Assembly (NCBI RefSeq): GCF_900142145.1
Contig: NZ_FQZV01000032.1
Coordinates: forward strand, 1 to 50,555
Source: Geosporobacter subterraneus DSM 17957
GTDB lineage: Bacteria > Bacillota > Clostridia > Peptostreptococcales > Thermotaleaceae
Reading direction: 5' to 3'
DNA: 50,555 nt
This document shows, one piece after another, positions 7,888-16,769 of this stretch. Both the position numbers and the translations under genes were made by a program. A model generated the notes under the pieces. That model saw only the letters and a program-made list of their open reading frames with translations. It was not told the origin of the DNA and ran no database searches. The number at the start of each line of letters is the position of its first letter. The first letter of the stretch is position 1.

Positions 7888-9192
7888 CTAGGGTTTTCTG
7901 TGACGCAAAATTGTTCTTACATCTCCGATCATATAAAGAGATCCGCAGAAGACAATCACATCTTCTTCATGGGCCAATTCAAAAGCAGCTTCTACTGCCT
8001 TTGGTATTTCTGCTTCCTTTCGAACAGGCTTTTGGTAAGGTCTGACTCTCTCTTCCAATCTATCCACAGGCAGTGCTCTTTCATTGTTGGGCTGTGTAAG
8101 CACCACCTGATCTGCAAGAGGGATTATTTCACTTAACATACCGCTTACATCCTTATCCCCTAAGATGGCGATAACCAGAATCAACCTTTTTTGGGCATAA
8201 AGCTTCGTTAAGGCTTTTTTTAGGGCCCGGATGCCATGGATATTGTGCGCTCCATCAATAAGCACAGTAGGATTTTTCTTCATGATTTCCAACCGCCCGG
8301 GCCAAACAGTCTTTTTAAAGCCCGTGTACATAGCCTCCTGCGAAATATCAATCTGATGTTCTTCCATCAGAACTTTTAATGCTGTTAAGGCAACGGTGGC
8401 ATTTTGTGTTTGATGTTCCCCCAAAAGGGCTATGGATAGATTTTCAAACTTCTCTTCCCCACAGTAGGTATGAAACCGCTGGCCTTCCTCGTCATACTCC
8501 AACAGCTCTATACGGTCAATGGCAGCAACGCTAAGCTTTGCATGCTGCTGTACACAAACCTCCTCGATCACCTTCATCGCTTCTTCTTTTTGTGGATAAG
8601 AAACTACAAAACTGTTTTTCTTAATGATGCCTGCCTTCTCATAGGCTATCTTATCTAAAGTATTTCCCAGATATTCCACATGGTCAAAGTCAATGGGGGT
8701 GATCACAGATACAAGGGGGTCATCAATTACATTGGTAGAATCTCCACGTCCTCCAAGACCTACCTCCAGCACAAGATAATCCACCTTCTGACGCTTAAAG
8801 TATTCAAAACCGATGGCCGTAACTACTTCAAATTCTGTAGGATGATTCATGCCATCTGCCAGCATTTGTTCCACCTTCTCTTTCGTGAAGGCCGTAATTT
8901 CTGCCAGTTCCTTTTTTGGTATATTCTCTCCGTTCACGCGAATTCTCTCTGTAAATTCTTCTAAGAAGGGAGAGGTATATAACCCTACCTTATACCCTTG
9001 TTCAACCAATACAGCACTTATGAAGGAAGAGGTAGACCCCTTGCCATTGGTTCCTGCTACATGGATTACCTTTAGGCCTTCATGGGGATTACCCATTAGA
9101 TTTAATAGATATTTGATGTTCTCCAGACCCAGCTTACTGCCAAATTTATAAACACTGGAAATATAATCTAATGCCTCTTGATAGTTCATCAT
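7888..9192 (-). CDS. folC: Bifunctional folylpolyglutamate synthase / dihydrofolate synthase
   Basis: A 434-residue cytosolic ATP-dependent ligase that adds glutamate to dihydropteroate or to folates. The P-loop VIHVAGTNGKGSTSSF is at about residue 43. The Mur-ligase-like central motifs DYLVLEVGLGGRGDSTNVI and ITPIDFDHVEYLG follow, and then the C-terminal domain motif VLIDGAHNIHG. Length matches the family. AGGGGG lies 5 bases before the first of two adjacent ATG codons, so either may serve. It lies downstream of valS on the same strand, but a double-hairpin repeat separates them. Confidence 0.95.
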   Translation of the reverse strand: MMNYQEALDYISSVYKFGSKLGLENIKYLLNLMGNPHEGLKVIHVAGTNGKGSTSSFISAVLVEQGYKVGLYTSPFLEEFTERIRVNGENIPKKELAEITAFTKEKVEQMLADGMNHPTEFEVVTAIGFEYFKRQKVDYLVLEVGLGGRGDSTNVIDDPLVSVITPIDFDHVEYLGNTLDKIAYEKAGIIKKNSFVVSYPQKEEAMKVIEEVCVQQHAKLSVAAIDRIELLEYDEEGQRFHTYCGEEKFENLSIALLGEHQTQNATVALTALKVLMEEHQIDISQEAMYTGFKKTVWPGRLEIMKKNPTVLIDGAHNIHGIRALKKALTKLYAQKRLILVIAILGDKDVSGMLSEIIPLADQVVLTQPNNERALPVDRLEERVRPYQKPVRKEAEIPKAVEAAFELAHEEDVIVFCGSLYMIGDVRTILRHRKP

Positions 9193-9243
9193 TGACGCCC
9201 CCTGTATTTTATTAATCTTTGCCTTAGAAATACAACCTATTTA

Positions 9244-9303
9244 TGTAGGGGCAGACCCATGTGTCTGCCCTTTTTTTCGGGACGACAAATGGGTCGTCCC
9301 CTA
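9244..9303. repeat. Double-hairpin TAGGGG...CCCCTA repeat, possible terminator
   Basis: The unit starts TGTAGGGG and ends CCCCTA. It contains GGGCAGAC / GTCTGCCC (9249-9270), seven T residues, then GGGACGAC / GTCGTCCC (9279-9300). The T run follows the first hairpin on the plus strand only, while both neighbours are on the minus strand. It looks like a mobile short repeat that may also attenuate valS-folC read-through. Confidence 0.65.
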
Positions 9304-9328
9304 TATTTATTCCAGTCTTCCGTTCATA

Positions 9329-11992
9329 CTATTTTTTCCTGCTTTTCATTGTCTTAATTCTTTCCAATACCTTATCCATCATCTGCTGATAGGAAGCCTG
9401 CTTGCCCTTTTCTTCCTCAATCAAGGAAGCGGGAGCCTTGGCAAGGAAACCTTCATTGGACAGCTTACCCGTTACTCGCTTTAACTCGCCCTCCAGCTTA
9501 ACTCTTTCCTTCTCCAGCCGCTCTATTTCCTTATCAAAATCCACCAGATCATCTAAAGGCAAGAAGATTTCTACCCCAGGAACGATAGCCGATACCGCAT
9601 CCTCCGGGATATCCTTTTTATCCTTCTGCAGTACTACCTCTGAAGCCCCGGCTAAAGTCACAAAGTAGTTTTTCCCCATTTCCATAGATGCATGAGCACT
9701 GCCCTCTGATGCAGCAAGGATTACTTTCGCTTTTCTTGAGGGCACTACATTCATCTCTGCACGAATATTTCTTATGCTGCGGATAGCCTCCATTACTAAA
9801 TCCATTGCCTGCTCCTGGGCTGTAAAATCTAACCGATCATCAGATTTTGGCCATGAGGCGATCATGATGCTGTCTTCTTTGGTCGTGGGCAAATGCTGCC
9901 AAATCTCCTCTGTGATAAACGGCATAAATGGATGCAGGAGCTTGAGTATATTCTCCAGTACCAGCGTGAGAACATAAAGGGCAGTTTTCTTTGAAATCAT
10001 ATCTTCCCCATATAAGCGTGGCTTTACTAACTCAATATACCAGTCGCAGTATTCACTCCAGGTAAAATCATAAACTTTTTGTACGGCCATTCCCAATTCA
10101 AATTTATCCAGATTATCTGTGATTTCTTTGGCAACCCGGTTCATTCTGGATAGAATCCACTGATCCGCCAGGGTTAGGTTTGTCATAGCCTGATCCGCAT
10201 CAAGATTTGCATCTTCCAGGTTCATCAATACAAATCTTGTGGCGTTCCAAAGCTTATTGGCAAAGTTTCGGCTGGCTTCCACCCGTTCCATATAGAAACG
10301 CATATCATTTCCAGGACTGTTTCCGGTAGCAAGGGTCATCCGCAGTGCGTCGGCACCATACTGTTCGATAATATCCAGCGGATCAATACCATTGCCTAGG
10401 GATTTGCTCATTTTTCTTCCTTGGGCATCTCTTACCAATCCATGAACAAAAACATATTTAAAAGGAATCTCATTCATCTGTTCCAGACCGGAAAAAGCCA
10501 TTCGTACAACCCAGAAGAAAATAATATCGTAGCCTGTTACCAAAACATCTGTAGGATAGAAATACTTGAGCTCAGCTGTATTCTCTGGCCAGCCCAAAGT
10601 CGAGAAAGGCCATAGGGCAGAACTAAACCACGTATCCAATACATCCTCATCCTGCTTAAACTGATAGCTGCTGCATTTTGTACAGCTTTCAGGCGCTTTA
10701 GCAGCTACAATAATTTCTCCGCAATCCTGACAGTAATAAGCCGGTATACGATGTCCCCACCATAGCTGTCTGGAGATGCACCAATCTTTTATATTTTCCA
10801 GCCAGTGAAGATAGGTCTTGCTAAAGCGCTCCGGTACAAATTTAATAATACCTTTTTGTACTGCTTCTATAGCAGGCTTTGCCAGTTCATCCATTTGTAC
10901 AAACCATTGGTCCGAAAGTCTAGGCTCTACTACAGTACTGCACCGGTAGCATATTCCTACATTGTGCTGATGCTCTTTGATAGACATCAGATATCCCTGA
11001 TCCTGCAAATCCTTAACCAATTCTTTTCTGCACGCATAACGATCCATTCCTGCATACTTTCCTGCATGTTCGTTCATAGTGGCATCATCATTCATTACAG
11101 TAATCTGGGGCAAACTATGGCGCACCCCTATCTCAAAATCATTGGGATCATGGGCAGGAGTAATCTTTACGGCTCCAGTTCCAAACTCTCGATCAACATA
11201 ATCATCGGCGATCACCGGAATTTCCCTGTTCACAATTGGTAAAATCAGCGTTTTCCCGATAAGATGATTGTAACGTTCATCCTCCGGGTGAACTGCTACA
11301 GCTGTATCTCCCAGCATCGTTTCCGGTCTTGTAGTGGCAATCTCAATATATTCATCAGAATCCTTTACAGGGTATTTGATATGCCAGAAATGCCCTTGCT
11401 TTTCCTCATGCTCAACCTCTGCATCAGACAGGGAGGTTTTACAATCAGGACACCAGTTGATCAATCTATTTCCGCGGTAAATATATCCTTTTTCATATAA
11501 TCTTATAAAAACTTCAGTTACAGCTTGGCTGCAGCCCTCATCCATGGTAAACCGTTCTCGTTCCCAGTCACAGGAATTTCCCAGCTTTTTCATCTGCTCT
11601 ACGATTTTTCCACCGTATTCATCCTTCCAAGCCCAAGCCCTTTGCAAAAATCCATCTCTTCCAACCTCTTGCTTGCTTAGCCCCTCTTCTTTTTGAATTT
11701 TTTCAACAACCTTTACTTCCGTGGCAATACTGGCATGATCCGTCCCAGGAAGCCAAAGTGCCTCGTAGCCCTGCATCCGCTTCCAACGGATCAAAATATC
11801 CTGCAGCGTATGATCCAATGCATGTCCCATGTGCAGCTGTCCTGTGATATTAGGCGGGGGCAGCACGATGGTATAGGGTGTTTTCTCCGGATTTACCTCT
11901 GCATGGAAATAGCCCTTTTCCATCCAGCTCTCATATACCTTCTTTTCAAATTCTTGGGGATTATAGGTTTTTTCTAAGTTTTTCGCTGACAT
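9329..11992 (-). CDS. valS: Valyl-tRNA synthetase
   Basis: An 887-residue class I aminoacyl-tRNA synthetase that charges tRNA-Val in the cytosol. The HIGH-type motif [16 protein letters not shown] is near residue 43 and the KMSKS loop [16 protein letters not shown] is near residue 520. An editing (CP1) domain lies between them. A C-terminal coiled coil ([20 protein letters not shown]) is typical of ValRS. Start at 11992: GGAGAGGAG is well spaced, and the ATG overlaps the stop of the upstream 74-residue gene in TAATG. That implies translational coupling and shared T-box control. Confidence 0.97.
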   Translation of the reverse strand: MSAKNLEKTYNPQEFEKKVYESWMEKGYFHAEVNPEKTPYTIVLPPPNITGQLHMGHALDHTLQDILIRWKRMQGYEALWLPGTDHASIATEVKVVEKIQKEEGLSKQEVGRDGFLQRAWAWKDEYGGKIVEQMKKLGNSCDWERERFTMDEGCSQAVTEVFIRLYEKGYIYRGNRLINWCPDCKTSLSDAEVEHEEKQGHFWHIKYPVKDSDEYIEIATTRPETMLGDTAVAVHPEDERYNHLIGKTLILPIVNREIPVIADDYVDREFGTGAVKITPAHDPNDFEIGVRHSLPQITVMNDDATMNEHAGKYAGMDRYACRKELVKDLQDQGYLMSIKEHQHNVGICYRCSTVVEPRLSDQWFVQMDELAKPAIEAVQKGIIKFVPERFSKTYLHWLENIKDWCISRQLWWGHRIPAYYCQDCGEIIVAAKAPESCTKCSSYQFKQDEDVLDTWFSSALWPFSTLGWPENTAELKYFYPTDVLVTGYDIIFFWVVRMAFSGLEQMNEIPFKYVFVHGLVRDAQGRKMSKSLGNGIDPLDIIEQYGADALRMTLATGNSPGNDMRFYMERVEASRNFANKLWNATRFVLMNLEDANLDADQAMTNLTLADQWILSRMNRVAKEITDNLDKFELGMAVQKVYDFTWSEYCDWYIELVKPRLYGEDMISKKTALYVLTLVLENILKLLHPFMPFITEEIWQHLPTTKEDSIMIASWPKSDDRLDFTAQEQAMDLVMEAIRSIRNIRAEMNVVPSRKAKVILAASEGSAHASMEMGKNYFVTLAGASEVVLQKDKKDIPEDAVSAIVPGVEIFLPLDDLVDFDKEIERLEKERVKLEGELKRVTGKLSNEGFLAKAPASLIEEEKGKQASYQQMMDKVLERIKTMKSRKK

Positions 11993-12216
11993 TACAGCAC
12001 TCCTCTCCATCTATGAAATATTCGTATAAACTTCATTGACTGCGGAATTTCTCCAGAAAGAATCAGCCAAAAAGCCAGAAAGGCTAAAAGCATTCCAATC
12101 ATTTTGACCATGATGACCCCTTGGGTATCATTTCTATTCATATGTCTGAGAATCCAGGGACTTTTATAAATGCAAAAACCCCCTAAAAGCAGCAGCACCA
12201 TACCCACTTGGAACAC
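11992..12216 (-). CDS. Small two-helix membrane protein cotranscribed with valS
   Basis: A 74-residue protein with two hydrophobic segments (about residues 5-17 and 36-53) joined by a polar, basic stretch containing [10 protein letters not shown], and a basic tail. I recognise no family. The start is GTG with GAGGTG 5 bases upstream. It sits between the T-box leader and valS and overlaps the valS start by one base (TAATG), so it is induced by valine-tRNA starvation with valS. A role in amino-acid handling or only in coupling translation is possible; neither is shown. Confidence 0.75.
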   Translation of the reverse strand: MFQVGMVLLLLGGFCIYKSPWILRHMNRNDTQGVIMVKMIGMLLAFLAFWLILSGEIPQSMKFIRIFHRWRGVL

Positions 12217-12240
12217 CCTATCACCTCACTTTTTCAAATA

Positions 12241-12495
12241 AAAAAACTCCTTCATCCCAATTTAAGGACGAAAGAGTCGTTTCGCGGTACCACCTTAATT
12301 CCGACAAACAGTCGGCGCTTCATAATCTTTATCGGAATTACCCGGCTGAATCTACATGGATTCTTTCTCAACTCAGCTGCTCTGAAGCTACCTTCGACAA
12401 TTCTTACCGAGAAACCTCTCAGCCTTGGATTTCTCTCTCTGGAGGCAGATAATTGGCTACTCCTCTTCCTCAACACATCCAGTAATATTCATTTT
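12241..12495 (-). promoter_or_regulatory. T-box riboswitch of the valS operon
   Basis: On the minus strand the T-box AAGGTGGTACCGCGAAACG lies at about 12278-12296. It is followed by a terminator hairpin (ACTCTTTCGTCCTTAA / TTGGGATGAAGGAGT) with a T run at 12238-12246. Upstream, the Stem I specifier region reads GAATTGTCGAAGG. GTC is a valine codon followed by a purine, in agreement with valS downstream. Confidence 0.93.
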
Positions 12496-12500
12496 TCATC

Positions 12501-12528
12501 ATTATATCCCATATTATGCAAAAGTCAA
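12501..12528 (-). promoter_or_regulatory. Sigma-A promoter of the valS operon
   Basis: Minus-strand -35 TTGACT (12523-12528) and -10 TATAAT (12501-12506), 16-base spacing, directly upstream of the T-box leader and just past the end of pgsA. Confidence 0.82.
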
Positions 12529-12531
12529 GAC

Positions 12532-13062
12532 TTACCCGGTAAAATTTTTATTGTGAAGCTTTTTAAATCCAATGATATATTTTATAAGTGCCATCAGTGT
12601 TAATGCCACTGCTGCTGCAACCCAAACAATATGATAAGGCATCTGAAATACCACTGCAAAGATGGCTCCATAAAAAAACACTGTAGCCGTCTTTCCGAAG
12701 CTATTAGAGGGAATCACCCGCTTGTTTCCATGATAATATAATGCCAGTGCACCGATAATCAGCAAGGTTTCCTTCGCCCCAATAATTAAAATTACCCACA
12801 AGGGAATATATTGGCGGTGGGTCAAACAAGCCAGCACCGTTAACTGCATCAGTTTATCCGCTAAGGGGTCCATGGCTTGGCCCCACTTAGTAATGCTATT
12901 ATACTTTCTTGCAATATAACCGTCTAGGATATCGGTAACCCCTGCCAGTGCAAACACATAAAAGGCTTGAATAATACTTTCATCAGATCCAGAATAAAAG
13001 ATATAAACAAATGCAGGTATAAGCAGAAATCGAAGAGCCGTTAAAATATTCGGTATATTCAT
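12532..13062 (-). CDS. pgsA: CDP-diacylglycerol--glycerol-3-phosphate 3-phosphatidyltransferase
   Basis: A 176-residue integral membrane enzyme that makes phosphatidylglycerol phosphate from CDP-diacylglycerol, the committed step to anionic phospholipids. The CDP-alcohol phosphotransferase signature is intact: DGYIARKYNSITKWGQAMDP followed by LADK, with all conserved Asp residues. About five hydrophobic helices are present. AAGGAG stands 6 bases before the ATG at 13062, which is why I prefer it to an upstream GTG-type start. PgsA of this size fits the family; a related head-group transferase is the only alternative. Confidence 0.9.
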   Translation of the reverse strand: MNIPNILTALRFLLIPAFVYIFYSGSDESIIQAFYVFALAGVTDILDGYIARKYNSITKWGQAMDPLADKLMQLTVLACLTHRQYIPLWVILIIGAKETLLIIGALALYYHGNKRVIPSNSFGKTATVFFYGAIFAVVFQMPYHIVWVAAAVALTLMALIKYIIGFKKLHNKNFTG

Positions 13063-13185
13063 GAAGGACTCCTTGTTATTCAGAATTATTTGTACCATTA
13101 TTCTACTAAAATTATAACCTATCTTTCTTTATTTTTCCTCAATAATCTGATAAATTATCCTTCACGCTTTAAAAGTTTTTCGCAC

Positions 13186-13220
13186 AAAAAAAGGACCATC
13201 TTGTGAAACAAAGACAGCCC
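13186..13220 (-). terminator. Terminator of the PRC-barrel gene
   Basis: Minus-strand GGGCTGTCTT / AAGATGGTCC pairs fully if GU pairs are allowed, followed by seven T residues. Confidence 0.7.
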
Positions 13221-13227
13221 TAGCCCG

Positions 13228-13953
13228 TTATTTTACATGTAATGTTAATTCTAAGAACTTTCCGGCGCTCTCCATCTTATGGATCAGCTCTTCAGTGATC
13301 ATTTCACCTTCATAAGCCAACAGAATTTCTCCATCCATAATGTTCTTTGATACCTCTCGTCCGATCAGATACTCCCGTTGCTTTTTCTGAAAGGCTTCTG
13401 TGGTAGCTGATGAGGTTTCTTCCCCTATAGGATTAGCCGCTTCCGCTTGAGCACCATTTAATATTGCCGCAAGAGATTCCTTTAACTGATCCTGAAGCTC
13501 ATGCTCAACAATTGTTACTTCCTTGCCGTAGGTAATGATAGAACGGGAGTCAAAGAACTTGGTCTGCCCCATGTTTTCTATTTCACAACCAATAATTTTT
13601 CCCGATTCGTCATTGATAAATATTTCTCGAATCTGACCAAGGTTTTTGCCCTTTTTGGTAAATACCTTGCTATTTACTACCCCAACATTCTTGTTCAAAA
13701 GATCTACAACCTTTGGCTCCTGTTGTGCATCCATCAGCAGACCAGCAGTTTCAATCATCAAAGCCTCATCACCGATTCCCATAATCTTACTCATTGGGAC
13801 AACTTTGATTTGGAACATTGACTTGTCATCTACTACAAAATATTGAACCGTTCCATCTTCCGGATCGATTACTACACTTTTTATTTTCCCTACTTCTTGT
13901 CCTTCGAATACACTTATAATGGGAAGATTGACAATTTCTTTCAAGCTCTTCAT
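13228..13953 (-). CDS. PRC-barrel domain protein
   Basis: A 241-residue cytosolic protein with two tandem PRC-barrel-like domains. The first is about residues 3-75 (EIVNLPIISVFEGQEVGKIK, then VQYFVVDD). The second is about 88-150 (GVVNSKVFTKKGKNLGQIRE, then IIGCEIEN). A C-terminal helical tail follows. PRC-barrels bind RNA or protein partners in ribosome maturation (RimM) and photosynthetic reaction centres. The Clostridia tandem form is of unknown role. GGAGGG precedes the ATG. It lies 25 bases downstream of the membrane protein gene and is probably cotranscribed with it. Confidence 0.85.
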   Translation of the reverse strand: MKSLKEIVNLPIISVFEGQEVGKIKSVVIDPEDGTVQYFVVDDKSMFQIKVVPMSKIMGIGDEALMIETAGLLMDAQQEPKVVDLLNKNVGVVNSKVFTKKGKNLGQIREIFINDESGKIIGCEIENMGQTKFFDSRSIITYGKEVTIVEHELQDQLKESLAAILNGAQAEAANPIGEETSSATTEAFQKKQREYLIGREVSKNIMDGEILLAYEGEMITEELIHKMESAGKFLELTLHVK

Positions 13954-13978
13954 GGTTTTCCCTCCTGTTGTGTTTGGT

Positions 13979-14830
13979 TCAGCTGTTTAGTAATGCTGCA
14001 GCCTGGCGCAGCAGACCTAGGTCAATTGCATTTTTGTTATCTTTAATGAAGTAGTACAGTATGTCCTGAGCCTGTTGCTTCTGATCCATATCTCTATAGA
14101 TAGCAGCAATATGTATGCAGCTTAGAAATCTTGTATTTGCTTCTTTTGAATTTTTCAGGATATGCATAAAGCTTTCCAATGCTTCTACATTGCGTCCCTG
14201 TCTCTTATATTCAAAGGCTTTGTCAATATAATATGGTACATCCATTTTGGTTTCTACCGACTTAGAAGGCTCTTCCGCTAGCAGATTCGGAGATACTGCC
14301 AATGTAATCCCAGGATCAAAGTATTCCCCGAGCAAGCCTCTTTCCTCGTCCTCTTCAAGTTCCTCTACATGGATCTGACTTTGCTGCTGAACCGGCTCAA
14401 CTGGCAATATAGGTTCCACCGCAGGTAAAGATTCTGCTGGCGGCATGATCGCCATTAACCCTGAATGTGCCTGCTTGTTGAATAATGCATTTCCCATTAT
14501 AAACAAACTGCTGCCTGCTAATATACTGGCATACTTGTGACTATTCATTAAAAATAAAAAAGCACAAAGGATGAGAAAATATAGAATGACTGCATTCTTA
14601 AGACTATAATAAATAGCCACGAATGGAAAGGTAAATCCTGTAGTAGTTCCAAAAAATGTACTGTTAATGAATAAATTTCTGCTAATTCCGATCCTGTAGA
14701 AGATTACATCATACAACAAAAACAACAAAATATTCACTACAATGATAAATAATACGACCCCAAAATAATCCCCCCCATCTAAATAAATTTGTGTGGATAA
14801 TGACTTATTTTTTCTACACGGTTCGACCAA
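13979..14830 (-). CDS. Membrane protein with a cytosolic helical-repeat tail
   Basis: A 283-residue protein. Several hydrophobic segments occupy about residues 20-120, then an acidic Pro/Glu/Gln-rich linker (about 125-190), then a helical C-terminal domain. That domain has a TPR-like pattern (DKAFEYKRQGRNVEALESFM ... HIAAIYRDMDQKQQAQDILY). It probably anchors a protein-binding repeat to the membrane. The start is uncertain: TTG at 14830 has only AAAAGGA close by. No specific family is recognised. It leads a likely two-gene unit with the PRC-barrel gene. Confidence 0.68.
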   Translation of the reverse strand: MVEPCRKNKSLSTQIYLDGGDYFGVVLFIIVVNILLFLLYDVIFYRIGISRNLFINSTFFGTTTGFTFPFVAIYYSLKNAVILYFLILCAFLFLMNSHKYASILAGSSLFIMGNALFNKQAHSGLMAIMPPAESLPAVEPILPVEPVQQQSQIHVEELEEDEERGLLGEYFDPGITLAVSPNLLAEEPSKSVETKMDVPYYIDKAFEYKRQGRNVEALESFMHILKNSKEANTRFLSCIHIAAIYRDMDQKQQAQDILYYFIKDNKNAIDLGLLRQAAALLNS

Positions 14831-14881
14831 ATCCTTTTAATTTCCTGTTTTTGGTACTATAGTACTAGTCTTTATATACGC

Positions 14882-14907
14882 AAAAAAACAGGCACTCTCC
14901 TGCCTGT
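14882..14907 (-). terminator. Terminator of the flavin reductase unit
   Basis: ACAGGCA / TGCCTGT with a six-base loop followed by TTTTTTTG on the minus strand. Confidence 0.85.
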
Positions 14908-15395
14908 TATAATCGTAAACTGGTAATTTGATCGGTCATTACCAGCGGTCTTGTGTCATCCTTTACACCATAGGCCATCAGCACTTCACCGATGAAAAGG
15001 GTATGATCTCCCGTAGTATATAGGTCTAAAACCCTGCATTCCAGGTTCACAACCGCATCTTGAATAAGGGGCGCCTTAATATAAAAGGGCTTTTCCGTCA
15101 AAATTCTTCCTTCCTGAAACTTGTCCACATCATAGCCGGTTTTGCTTCCGCAATACAGGGCCAGTTCTTCCTGCTTCTCACTCAGTATAGCTAAAGTAAA
15201 TTCTCCCGATTGTTTGATTAGATCATGAATATATCGCTCGGGAGATATGCTGATCATGAGCAGCGGTGGTATATTAGATACCTTCGAAATCCAAGCTACA
15301 GTGGTCACATCCCGTTTTTCGTTGTGCTGTGCGGTTACCAAACCCACGGGATTTGGAATTTTTCTTAAACTGACTTTGATATCACTGCTTTGCAT
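14907..15395 (-). CDS. Flavin reductase-like domain protein (FMN-binding)
   Basis: A 162-residue soluble split-barrel flavoprotein of the flavin reductase-like family. Recognisable stretches are IPNPVGLVTAQHNEKRDVTT, PPLLMISISPERYIHDLI and LECRVLDLYTTGDHTLFIGEV, which line the FMN site. Members reduce flavin with NAD(P)H or act as small electron carriers in anaerobes. AGGAGG lies 8 bases before the ATG. The 114-residue gene upstream ends 15 bases before it, so the two form an operon ending at a strong terminator. Confidence 0.9.
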   Translation of the reverse strand: MQSSDIKVSLRKIPNPVGLVTAQHNEKRDVTTVAWISKVSNIPPLLMISISPERYIHDLIKQSGEFTLAILSEKQEELALYCGSKTGYDVDKFQEGRILTEKPFYIKAPLIQDAVVNLECRVLDLYTTGDHTLFIGEVLMAYGVKDDTRPLVMTDQITSLRL

Positions 15396-15410
15396 TTGTA
15401 CGCCTCCTGA

Positions 15411-15755
15411 TTATTTAACAATTCTTAGAGAATATCTTCTCTCCAAATAATTGACCAGTTCTCTCGTCATATCCATGCAGTCGCTGCTCAGAACATCCCA
15501 CTCCCGCTTATAGTTGGCATAGATAAATCTTCTGATGCTGGAGGTTGGAAGGTATGGATTTCCACCATGATCTATAACCTCTTTGTAAATACACAATCGG
15601 GATACTCTTCCCAAGCCACTTTGAAGATTTAGGGGATCAATTCCCACATCAATCTTCTCTCTGTGAACCAATGCATACCAGTTGTAGTTTTCAATCTTAC
15701 CCTTTATATACCCGTACTTGTGCTTACCCTCGTCAATACTAATTTTATAATTCAT
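15411..15755 (-). CDS. Conserved hypothetical protein upstream of flavin reductase
   Basis: A 114-residue soluble protein. The first half is rich in aromatic residues (GYIKGKIENYNWYALVHREK) and could be a small beta fold. The second half is helical (RFIYANYKREWDVLSSDCMD). No family is recognised. GGCAGGGATT precedes the ATG. It is 15 bases ahead of the flavin reductase gene and probably translated from the same mRNA. Confidence 0.7.
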   Translation of the reverse strand: MNYKISIDEGKHKYGYIKGKIENYNWYALVHREKIDVGIDPLNLQSGLGRVSRLCIYKEVIDHGGNPYLPTSSIRRFIYANYKREWDVLSSDCMDMTRELVNYLERRYSLRIVK

Positions 15756-15901
15756 ATCAATCCCTGCCTTTTAACTCATTTGACATTTTTACATAGAATC
15801 TATTTTGATATAAGATATATTCATTAGTATTAGCATTTAATAATTTTTTTTACATGAGGGCATAGATTGATAATAATCTTTTAATATGGAGGCAGATAAG
15901 G

Positions 15902-16330
15902 ATGCTTAGGCATAATCATTTACTCCTATACCTTTTTTTTGTTTTTGTGGCGGTTTCCAGCAGTTTATTAGGAAAAATTCTATTGATGTATCCACATATT
16001 GTCTGGCATTCCTATACCCAGATGGACCGATTCTCCATTCACTCCTTGCAGTTTTTGGCCAATCATCGATTTATGGGAATTATTCTGGCAGCAATAGGTT
16101 TCATTCTCCTATGCTATTTATCTTTTCTAACAGCTTATGCGCTTGCCTGCCACTGGCAGATTCTTCAAAAGCCTATACGTTTGTTTTTGTTAGGCTGGAT
16201 AATTCTTTTGGGATTCTCAGGAATCTTAAATTCTGCTCTGTTGCTGCATATCTCTGAATATCTTCTTCTGTTTTCTATATTAATATTGTTTTTATCTCTC
16301 CTGTGCAGTTATTTTTGGTATACCGGATAG
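15902..16330 (+). CDS. Four-helix membrane protein, unrecognised
   Basis: A 142-residue inner-membrane protein with four predicted transmembrane helices (about residues 7-29, 57-81, 92-112 and 118-138). Loops are short and have few charges. GGAGG is 9 bases before the ATG, and a weak TTTACA / TAATAA pair lies at 15849-15876. It is monocistronic. Function is unknown. Confidence 0.62.
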   Translation: MLRHNHLLLYLFFVFVAVSSSLLGKILLMYPHIVWHSYTQMDRFSIHSLQFLANHRFMGIILAAIGFILLCYLSFLTAYALACHWQILQKPIRLFLLGWIILLGFSGILNSALLLHISEYLLLFSILILFLSLLCSYFWYTG

Positions 16331-16382
16331 ATTCTCCCCTGATCTCATTTATTCCGGCATAATCAAATCTGATTGATCCGGT

Positions 16383-16520
16383 TTATTGTGAATCTAAAAA
16401 AGCTCTCTTCGTTTTTACCATTTCCTCATATTGATCTTCTGTTATCTTGCCTTCATCTAACAATTGATCACAAAAACTGATAAATTCCATCACTAATTCC
16501 TTTAAAAGAAGTTTTTCCAT
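16383..16520 (-). CDS. 45-residue protein, paralogue of the protein at 48110-48295
   Basis: The frame starts MEKLLLKELVMEFISFCDQL and ends KRAFLDSQ. It uses the second of two nearby ATGs; the first runs into a stop after seven codons in its own frame. GGAGGG lies upstream. The core LLDEGKITEDQY has the feel of a SHOCT-type helical hairpin. It aligns without gaps to the 61-residue protein at 48110-48295, with 17 identities over 34 positions (counted by eye). Both genes stand divergent to an ABC-importer gene. The function is unknown; a regulator or assembly partner of the importer is an inference. Confidence 0.7.
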   Translation of the reverse strand: MEKLLLKELVMEFISFCDQLLDEGKITEDQYEEMVKTKRAFLDSQ

Positions 16521-16581
16521 TCCATAATCCCTCCAATATCATCAATTTTCTTCATTGTATGATGGGTTCTTGTGAAATATG

Positions 16582-16620
16582 ACAAAAACCGTAAAAAATA
16601 TCCTGTTTTTTACCGGTTCA
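16582..16620. promoter_or_regulatory. Hairpin in the divergent region before the substrate-binding protein
   Basis: AAACCGTAAAAAA and TTTTTTACCGGTT form an imperfect inverted repeat around TATCCTG between the 45-residue gene and the ABC substrate-binding gene. It could be a terminator-like structure or an operator. The 249-bp gap otherwise holds AT-rich sequence. Confidence 0.4.
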
Positions 16621-16769
16621 TTTTTGGCTATAGACGCTCATATATCCGTCTGTACAGTTTATACCTATTATATATTTATACCATTGTTATAAAACCTGTA
16701 ACCATTATTTTTCTCATTGAATATATTGAAATTATATGATGAATATTACGCCATTTTGGAGGGATTGTT

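Noticed and set aside
9402-11977. Several plus-strand frames over valS
   Set aside because: valS has full catalytic motifs on the other strand; these frames have no start signals or recognisable domains.
16560-16769. TPP or other metabolite riboswitch before the THI5-like binding protein
   Set aside because: No CTGAGA-type TPP core or other riboswitch core is visible; only an imperfect hairpin.
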